From contig DASUFH010000015.1 in NCBI GenBank assembly GCA_036274645.1, positions 1-11,391 on the forward strand: a stretch of DNA of 11,391 bases, in the 5' to 3' direction. Source of the DNA: DASUFH01 sp036274645. Its GTDB lineage: Bacteria > Acidobacteriota > Terriglobia > 20CM-2-55-15. Under the pieces are notes generated by a model. The model was given only the letters and a program-made list of their open reading frames with translations. It was not told the origin of the DNA and made no database searches. Of the stretch, positions 6,932 through 11,391 are shown piece by piece. The translations under genes were made by a program, and so were the position numbers. The stretch's first letter is position 1. The number at the start of each line of letters is the position of its first letter.

Positions 6932-7357
6932 CTATTCCGCCCGGACCGGTATTTTCAGATCGACGCTTTGCTTGGAACAGAATCCGTCTTTCTTCGAACA
7001 AAAGAAATAGGTCAGCTTCGCGGGAATCGTATAGACGCCGGGCTTGAGCGCATTGACCGGGATCTTGATCTCCGGCAGATCGACGTAGTATTCATCCTTC
7101 GACTTCGGATCCTTATCCGGCGTGGTGAACTCCTTCTGTTCCAGCCTTAACCCTGACGTATCCGTCAATTTGAGATTGATTGGGGGGGTGTGACTGATGG
7201 CGAATCCGGGCAGGAGACTGAAGTGAACCGTCACTTCCATTTTTCCACTCCTGGCGGGCGCGTTTTTATATTCGGGAGTCAGCACCTGGGGAAGGGCGTT
7301 GCCCGGCGCAGTCAGTTGCGCCAGCAGCAGAACGATTCCCAGAGACAGTGACGACAT
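6932..7357 (-). CDS. Small secreted DsbD-alpha-like (disulfide corrector) protein
   Basis: The protein has 141 residues. The ATG at 7357 has an excellent Shine-Dalgarno (GGAGGT, 7367-7362, 4-base spacing), so it is preferred over the in-frame ATG at 7402. A signal peptide spans about 1-21 (MSSLSLGIVLLLAQLTAPGNA). The rest resembles the immunoglobulin-like N-terminal alpha domain of DsbD/ScsB: a PGFAISHTPPINLKL strand pair, then TIPAKLTYFFCSKKDGFC with Cys120 and Cys127, then a final KQSVDLKIPV strand. In DsbD this domain carries a redox-active cysteine pair that passes electrons to periplasmic partners. Here the pair is spaced C-x6-C, and the transmembrane and thioredoxin domains of DsbD are missing. 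It is the first gene of the operon with pgsA and the DUF512 gene, 20 bp before pgsA. The redox role is inferred from the fold resemblance. A simple disulfide-stabilised beta-sandwich is an alternative. Confidence 0.78.
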   Translation of the reverse strand: MSSLSLGIVLLLAQLTAPGNALPQVLTPEYKNAPARSGKMEVTVHFSLLPGFAISHTPPINLKLTDTSGLRLEQKEFTTPDKDPKSKDEYYVDLPEIKIPVNALKPGVYTIPAKLTYFFCSKKDGFCSKQSVDLKIPVRAE

Positions 7358-7415
7358 GAAGACCTCCAGCCTGTATTTCGAACGAGACAAAAATACTAAC
7401 ACGAAGCTGCCCTCC

Positions 7416-7434
7416 GGCGGTCAGACGGACCGCC
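7416..7434 (-). repeat. Inverted repeat upstream of the DsbD-alpha-like gene
   Basis: The arms are GGCGGTC (7416-7422) and GACCGCC (7428-7434), perfect over 7 bp with a 5-base loop. It sits about 60 bp upstream of the start at 7357. There is no T-run on either side, so it is not an intrinsic terminator. It could be an operator or a leader hairpin for the minus-strand operon. Confidence 0.4.
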
Positions 7435-7659
7435 ACAAGCGCCGACTCAGGGCGAACGCGCATGGACGCCGGCCGGGCATTACGGCCGCCAGTCCGGACT
7501 CGTCAAGCGCCCACATGGCGCGGCCGTCTTTTCCGGAAATACACAAACGCAAAACTGAAGTCCTGGACAAACGCTCAACAGGGCCGGAATCCCCCATATC
7601 GTAACCCGATACCCCCGTCGGACGCCCGGCGCATCAATGCATTTTTGTCAATAGCCTAG

Positions 7660-7689
7660 GCGGGCCATGCAAGCGAGTTTGCATCCCGC
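7660..7689 (+). ncRNA. Stable hairpin, possible part of a structured RNA element
   Basis: GCGGG (7660-7664) pairs with CCCGC (7685-7689). After a 2-base bulge, ATGCAA (7667-7672) pairs with TTGCAT (7679-7684) around a 6-base loop. This gives 11 base pairs in one arm. A further G-rich/C-rich pair lies at 7714-7724 (GGGGG-AAA-CCC), and the intrinsic terminator follows at 7730. The order of stem, stem and terminator resembles a small terminated transcript or a riboswitch-like leader. However, I found no good promoter upstream and could not match a known RNA class. Confidence 0.35.
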
Positions 7690-7729
7690 TAAAAAGCCAC
7701 TGACGACGGGACCGGGGGAAACCCAGACA

Positions 7730-7759
7730 CGCGAATTTCCTAGGGAATTCGCGATTTTT
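7730..7759 (+). terminator. Intrinsic terminator on the plus strand
   Basis: The arms CGCGAATT (7730-7737) and AATTCGCG (7746-7753) are perfect over 8 bp with an 8-base centre TCCTAGGG. A T5 run follows at 7755-7759. The T-run is present only in plus-strand orientation. No plus-strand gene lies upstream for more than 7 kb except the 1-507 tail, which points to an unannotated plus-strand transcript or insulation of the downstream promoter. Confidence 0.65.
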
Positions 7760-7802
7760 CGGCGCCGCGGATGGGCCGACATAAAAACGCCTGTTCCCTG
7801 TA

Positions 7803-7831
7803 TTGAAATCCGTTTTTCGATCTTCTATAAG
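7803..7831 (+). promoter_or_regulatory. Sigma70-type promoter of the LEPR-XLL giant protein gene
   Basis: TTGAAA (7803-7808) and TATAAG (7826-7831) are each 5/6 matches to the -35 and -10 consensus, separated by exactly 17 bp. The expected start is near 7838, leaving a leader of about 113 nt before the ATG at 7951. It is the best promoter in the window and lies just downstream of the plus-strand terminator. Confidence 0.7.
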
Positions 7832-7835
7832 CCTA

Positions 7836-7853
7836 TCCCGTAGTTCCCGTAGT
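7836..7853 (+). repeat. Tandem 9-bp direct repeat at the predicted transcription start
   Basis: TCCCGTAGT occurs twice with no spacer (7836-7844 and 7845-7853). The array begins 4 bases after the -10 hexamer and covers the predicted start. Such an arrangement is typical of an operator for a direct-repeat-binding regulator, but chance cannot be excluded for one copy pair. Confidence 0.5.
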
Positions 7854-7887
7854 CCGTCTTGTGGGCCGATATCTGAAAGGTTGAACT

Positions 7888-7932
7888 GCGCCAACGGAGG
7901 CGCCTCTTTGCACGAAGGGACCGCTCCCCTTC
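7888..7932 (+). promoter_or_regulatory. Two hairpins in the 5' leader of the giant gene
   Basis: Hairpin one pairs GCGCC (7888-7892) with GGCGC (7899-7903) around AACGGA. Hairpin two pairs GAAGGG (7914-7919) with CCCTTC (7927-7932) around a 7-base loop and ends 18 bases before the ATG. The purine-rich AAGGGA inside the second stem resembles a Shine-Dalgarno but is too far from the start. The only Shine-Dalgarno-like bases near the ATG are AGG at 7939-7941. Confidence 0.4.
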
Positions 7933-7950
7933 ATTTGCAGGCTGAAAAAT

Positions 7951-10900
7951 ATGATGAAGACCAAGGAACGCTCGCCGCAGACGCGCAAAACGCGCAAGCC
8001 CTTTTCCTTCAACACCGCATCCAGTCCGCTTCCCGCCGCGCTATCGCGGGCCGTGCAATGGCTCCGATACCGGACCCTGCGCGTCTGGGAAAAGCCGGAT
8101 CCGGCGGCGTCGATGGCGCTCGAGACATTGGAACCGCGTCTGTTGCTGTCTGCCGACCTGTCGTTCACCGCAGCCAGCGCCGCGGATCTCACGCTGAAGG
8201 TGGAGCAGGTTGATGGAGTGGACACGCTGCAGCTCGTCGAGACGCAGAATCCGTCCAACGTGGTGGCGTGGGAATCGCTGTCGAACATTGACGGCTCTTC
8301 CGGGTACGGCGCGCAGATCGACGGCAATGGCTTCGACATCACCCTGCGCATCGACGACTCCGCCGAGGGCTCCGTCATCGCGGGCGTCCGCTTCGTGGGC
8401 GGCGTGGGCACCAGCACGCTGGTCGGCCCCGATCTGGAGAACCTCTGGAACATCACCGGAGCGGGCGACGGAACCGTGGGGAGCGTCACCTTCAGCGGCG
8501 TCGAGTTCATCGTAGGCGGAACCGAGACCGACACCGTCGCCGGACCGGCGGCGGATACCGTCTGGAACATCACCGGAAGCGGCGAAGGCGATGTGGCGGG
8601 GGTACATTTTGCGAACGTCGAGAACCTGCAGGGGGCGGCCGACAACCAGGACACCTTCGTCGTTTCAGGAGATGGCGCCATCGACGGAACCATCGACGGC
8701 AACGACGGCGGTTTCGACACACTCGTGATGGACGGCGGAACGTTCGACTCGGTGACCTACACGGCCTTTGGCCCGAATTCGGGAACGATCGAGCGCGATG
8801 GCTCCCTGCTGCGGTACGACGGGCTGGAGCCGATGGTCGACCTGTCGATCGTCGCCAATCGCATCTTCAATACCTCCACGGGACCCGATGCCGCCGTCTT
8901 AAGCGACGATGGATTTGGAAATTACATCATTGCCGGACCGGGGTTCGAATCCCTCAACTTCGCGGCGCCCACCAACAGTCTCACGATCAACCTGGGAACG
9001 GACGGCGGCGCGCTCGACACCCTGACCGTCAATTCCTTCACGGCGCCCGGCGTCGATCTGACCGTCAATGGGGACGCGGGACTGGACATCGTGACCTTCC
9101 TCGGCCCGGTCACCGCCGGCGACGTTGTCATTAACGCGGAAATCATTACCGTCGACACGGCCGGAAGCATCTCCGGCGGGAACATCACGTTGAATGCGAC
9201 GGCGGCGGTCGGCTCCATGCTCATGCCGGACGACTCCCCTCTCGCCAACGTCATCGCCATCGTCAACGTCGCCGGAAATCTCACCGGCAACAACATTCTG
9301 CTCAACGCCAACGCATCGCTGGTTTCCAGCGTGACGAATCTGCCTCAAATGCCCTCCACCGCCACGCTGGCGGCCAACGTATGGGCGGAAGTCAGCGTCA
9401 ATGCGAATGCAATCGTCACGGCAACGGGAACCTTCACGGCGACGGCCCTGGCCAATGTGGACTCCACCAGTGAAGCCGACGCCATCATTACTATGGCCGG
9501 CGAACTGGCCATCGCTGCGCCGGTAATCAATGTAATCGGACGCAGCGGGGTATCCGGCAATGCCACCATCAACGCCGGCGGCGCCGTCACGATCGATGCG
9601 GAGACCAACACGACCGTCAACACCACGGCCGATGGCAGCGCCTTGATGACCACGACGGGAACGACCACGGCCACGCCGATTCTGCTGATCACGACTGAAG
9701 CGTTCATCGCCGGCACAGCCGACGTGACCGCGTCGACGGACATCGCTATCACGGCCACGGCCAACAGCACGATCGTCACGACGGCCATTTCGACTCCCGA
9801 CGGTTCTCTTCCCAGCGCCGAAGTGGCGCTGACGCTCGCGGACCTTGGCGCCGCGACGTCCGCCGGTCCCCAGACGGACGCCGCGGCAATCGCCGCGACG
9901 ACGATCGCGGCCTATACCCGCGCCTTCATATCGACAACCGGCTCGATCGTCACCAGCGGAGACGTGACGATATTCGCCGACTCGCATCACAACATCCACA
10001 CAGAGGCCGACGCCCGGACCAGCATCGCCGACATGGCCAACGCCTCTGCGATCGCCACGAACCTGACGACAATCATCGATCAGGCGTTCATTGGCGGCAA
10101 CCTGGCGATCACAGCGGATTCCGTGGACATCGGCACCGGCGGGGGCAGCACGCTCACCGTACTTGCTCAGTCCGGGTCCGGCGGAAAGATGAGCGCCAAC
10201 GCTGGAATCAATGCGGGATCGCTCGCCATCAACACGAACATCCCGATACCGATTCCGCCGATTCCGCTGCCGATGTTGCCGCCGCCGGCGCCCCCGGCGC
10301 CGCCGACACCGCCGCCGCCAGCAACTCTGGTTGGCGACGTGAGTGAAGCCTTCATTAATACAGGAACCCTTCTGACGCTGGGTCCCAACACCGACCTGAC
10401 GATTCATGCGGCAAACAGTTCGTTCCGGGACTCCAGCGCTGAGCCGAACGAAGTCAACGTTGGCAGCATGCTCGGAACAGGCCGTTCGGCCGCCGCCAAT
10501 CTTTCGGCGTACACGACTCAGGCCTCGATCCGGAGCGGCGCGCAGATCACGGGCGGTCGCAACGTGGACGTGACTGCCGATGGCGATCAGATGAGCCAGG
10601 TGACGGCGTATTCGGGAGCGCTGGCCCAGGGAGAATCCCTGTCCATCGCGGCGGCCATATCCTTTACTAATAACAGCACGGTCGCGTTGGTCGATACCGG
10701 GACGAGTATGAACCTCACCGGCGCGCTGCTCGTGGAAGCGACGCACCAGGGCCTGAACCTCACCCGAGCGGACGCCGACGCTTTCGGCTCCGAAGCCGAT
10801 CCCTCCACGGCGCTGGCAACGCCGGTCGCCGTCAATCTTGGAAACGATTCCGCAACGGCCATGGTCGACGGCGCCGTCTCCGCCGTGGGAGGCGTCGACG

Positions 10901-11391
10901 TTCTGGCGAACGCGGTCGTGGAGAACCAGGCGGACACGGTTTCGGGCTCGGCCGGCACGGCCGACGATGGCACGCTGGCGGCCGACCGGCTCGCCGCGGA
11001 GACTGCGTTCCTTCAGGATCGCGCGGCGCTCACGTTCGGATCGGCCCCCGCGCCGGCCACAGAAAACCCGACGATCGGGAATGTCTTTACGAGTCAGGGA
11101 ACGGCGGCGGCCGCAGCCATCAGCGGCAACCTTTCCAATGCCGCAGCCACTGCGGGCGTCGGCCCAGCTGGAAATCTGACGGTCACCGGCGGCAGTCTCA
11201 ATGTCATCTCGATCAGCGACATCGACTCCATCGCCACGGCGAGTTCGGAGGCCATCACCGATCTGATCGGCATCGGCGCGGCCATCGCGCTGAACGCCCA
11301 TACCGCCAACACCATCGCGTCCATCTCCGGCGCGGTCACGGCCGATGGTGTCGAAGTCACTGCAAACAGCAGCGATCAAACGCTGCTGGCC
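7951..11391 (+). CDS. LEPR-XLL giant repetitive surface protein, 3' partial
   Basis: An uninterrupted frame of 1147 codons runs from ATG 7951 (tandem ATG ATG) to the window end without a stop. I read it codon by codon. The previous in-frame stop is at 7882-7884. The N-terminus is basic (KTKERSPQTRKTRK) with no ordinary signal peptide. The motif LEPRLLLSADL lies at 60-70, the hallmark of the LEPR-XLL N-terminal domain found at the start of very large bacterial surface or exported proteins. Next come about three 39-residue repeats, two with WNITG at 166 and 205. A long Ala/Thr/Asn/Val-rich region follows, with beta-solenoid-like repeats. Their register mark is A-[FSLM]-[IV] at 584, 658, 712, 800, 858, 912, 970 and 1123, and many strands read like GDVTI or NVDVTAD. 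A Pro-rich segment (765-790) interrupts the solenoid. No cysteine occurs, and only two lysines lie after residue 70. The likely role is an adhesin or matrix-type surface protein, which is inference. No secretion partner is in the window. Confidence 0.85.
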   Translation, partial: MMKTKERSPQTRKTRKPFSFNTASSPLPAALSRAVQWLRYRTLRVWEKPDPAASMALETLEPRLLLSADLSFTAASAADLTLKVEQVDGVDTLQLVETQNPSNVVAWESLSNIDGSSGYGAQIDGNGFDITLRIDDSAEGSVIAGVRFVGGVGTSTLVGPDLENLWNITGAGDGTVGSVTFSGVEFIVGGTETDTVAGPAADTVWNITGSGEGDVAGVHFANVENLQGAADNQDTFVVSGDGAIDGTIDGNDGGFDTLVMDGGTFDSVTYTAFGPNSGTIERDGSLLRYDGLEPMVDLSIVANRIFNTSTGPDAAVLSDDGFGNYIIAGPGFESLNFAAPTNSLTINLGTDGGALDTLTVNSFTAPGVDLTVNGDAGLDIVTFLGPVTAGDVVINAEIITVDTAGSISGGNITLNATAAVGSMLMPDDSPLANVIAIVNVAGNLTGNNILLNANASLVSSVTNLPQMPSTATLAANVWAEVSVNANAIVTATGTFTATALANVDSTSEADAIITMAGELAIAAPVINVIGRSGVSGNATINAGGAVTIDAETNTTVNTTADGSALMTTTGTTTATPILLITTEAFIAGTADVTASTDIAITATANSTIVTTAISTPDGSLPSAEVALTLADLGAATSAGPQTDAAAIAATTIAAYTRAFISTTGSIVTSGDVTIFADSHHNIHTEADARTSIADMANASAIATNLTTIIDQAFIGGNLAITADSVDIGTGGGSTLTVLAQSGSGGKMSANAGINAGSLAINTNIPIPIPPIPLPMLPPPAPPAPPTPPPPATLVGDVSEAFINTGTLLTLGPNTDLTIHAANSSFRDSSAEPNEVNVGSMLGTGRSAAANLSAYTTQASIRSGAQITGGRNVDVTADGDQMSQVTAYSGALAQGESLSIAAAISFTNNSTVALVDTGTSMNLTGALLVEATHQGLNLTRADADAFGSEADPSTALATPVAVNLGNDSATAMVDGAVSAVGGVDVLANAVVENQADTVSGSAGTADDGTLAADRLAAETAFLQDRAALTFGSAPAPATENPTIGNVFTSQGTAAAAAISGNLSNAAATAGVGPAGNLTVTGGSLNVISISDIDSIATASSEAITDLIGIGAAIALNAHTANTIASISGAVTADGVEVTANSSDQTLLA
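8329..8679 (+). repeat. Three tandem 117-bp repeats in the LEPR-XLL gene
   Basis: Units of 39 codons lie at 8329-8445 (degenerate), 8446-8562 and 8563-8679. Units two and three both start with WNITG and share the pattern G-x-G-x-V-x-x-V-x-F-x-x-V-E followed by a Gly-rich turn and DT. The degenerate first unit keeps the DIT and GSVIAGVRF parts. Similar WxITG repeats are found in other giant surface proteins. Confidence 0.7.
9700..11391 (+). repeat. Long-period beta-solenoid-like protein repeats
   Basis: The register motif A-[FSLM]-[IV] recurs at residues 584, 658, 712, 800, 858, 912, 970 and 1123. Four spacings are 54-58 residues. The 88-residue spacing (712-800) becomes about 62 if the 26-residue Pro-rich insert is removed. 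Each unit continues with a polar turn and a strand ending in a hydrophobic alternation such as VTIFADS or VDVTADG. The DNA of the units is too divergent to be a recent duplication. Confidence 0.55.
10243..10320 (+). other. Proline-rich segment in the giant protein
   Basis: Residues 765-790 contain 17 prolines in 26 positions, first as P-I alternation and then as PPP-A/T blocks. The DNA is a run of CCG-type codons. The segment would break a beta-solenoid and form an extended, exposed polyproline rod or loop between the repeats at 712 and 800. Confidence 0.8.

Larger units (their letters stand above)
7358..7950. other. 593-bp divergent intergenic region
   Basis: No convincing coding frame is present. 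The region separates the minus-strand operon from the plus-strand giant gene. From left to right it contains: a 7-bp-arm inverted repeat near 7416-7434; a perfect palindrome AGTCCGGACT at 7491-7500; a weak 5-bp-arm repeat TATCG/CGATA at 7597-7611; a large hairpin at 7660-7689; an intrinsic terminator at 7730-7759; a promoter at 7803-7831; a tandem direct repeat at 7836-7853; and two hairpins at 7888-7932. No clear promoter for the minus-strand operon could be identified here. Confidence 0.8.

Noticed and set aside
7182..7188. G7 homopolymer as a possible frameshift in the DsbD-alpha-like gene
   Set aside because: The frame reads through it as HTPPIN and continues to the conserved cysteine region and C-terminal strand, so no frameshift is indicated.
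7654..7760. Cobalamin or cyclic-di-GMP riboswitch
   Set aside because: GCCACTG at 7696-7702 recalls a cobalamin-riboswitch string, and AAAGCC recalls the GEMM motif. The remaining conserved core sequences of both classes are missing or in the wrong order.
8899..11379. 826-codon open frame on the minus strand
   Set aside because: It lies opposite the continuous plus-strand frame that carries the LEPR-XLL motif and protein repeats. Its translation is Arg/Gly/Asp-rich with no recognisable domain. It is a codon-bias shadow of GC-rich Ala/Thr/Val codons.
1..11391. CRISPR array, tRNA, rRNA, insertion sequence or prophage genes
   Set aside because: No regularly spaced identical repeats, cloverleaf with CCA end, transposase motif or terminal inverted repeats were seen on either strand.

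Overview
The window is GC-rich and densely coded, with bacterial gene organisation. The taxonomic guess is Acidobacteriota, with Verrucomicrobiota or Planctomycetota as alternatives. It rests on family content: a PQQ-type propeller protein tail, a stand-alone DsbD-alpha-like protein, a PDZ/radical-SAM/DUF512 protein, and a LEPR-XLL giant surface protein. No rRNA or marker gene supports it, so treat it as a weak inference.

Layout. (1) Positions 1-507 (+) hold the C-terminal end of a protein that starts outside the window. It matches the beta-sandwich tail of PQQ-binding-like beta-propeller proteins. (2) Positions 510-7357 hold five co-directional minus-strand genes. In transcription order they are: a small secreted DsbD-alpha-like protein (7357-6932); pgsA, a phosphatidylglycerophosphate synthase (6911-6327); a PDZ/radical-SAM/DUF512 protein (6330-4897) translationally coupled to pgsA by a GTGA overlap; an 1112-residue transglutaminase/DUF2126 protein (4824-1486); and a secreted coiled-coil protein of unknown function (1412-510). 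The first three form a tight operon. The transglutaminase gene sits behind a 72-bp gap holding an AT-rich island and a 9-bp-arm dyad, so it may have its own control. The last gene also has a 73-bp gap in front of it. (3) Positions 7358-7950 are a 593-bp divergent intergenic region. It holds hairpins, a convincing plus-strand intrinsic terminator (7730-7759), a near-consensus sigma70-type promoter (7803-7831), and a tandem 9-bp direct repeat at the expected transcription start. (4) Positions 7951-11391 (+) are an uninterrupted reading frame of 1147 codons that runs off the window. It is the N-terminal part of a giant repetitive surface protein with the LEPR-XLL motif.

The minus-strand genes concern the cell envelope and modification chemistry: redox protein, phospholipid synthesis, radical SAM enzyme, peptide-bond chemistry and a secreted protein. 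No single pathway ties them together. The most notable material is the giant repeat protein and the structured DNA in front of it. The long minus-strand open frames opposite this gene (up to 826 codons), and the plus-strand frame opposite the transglutaminase gene, are judged to be shadows.
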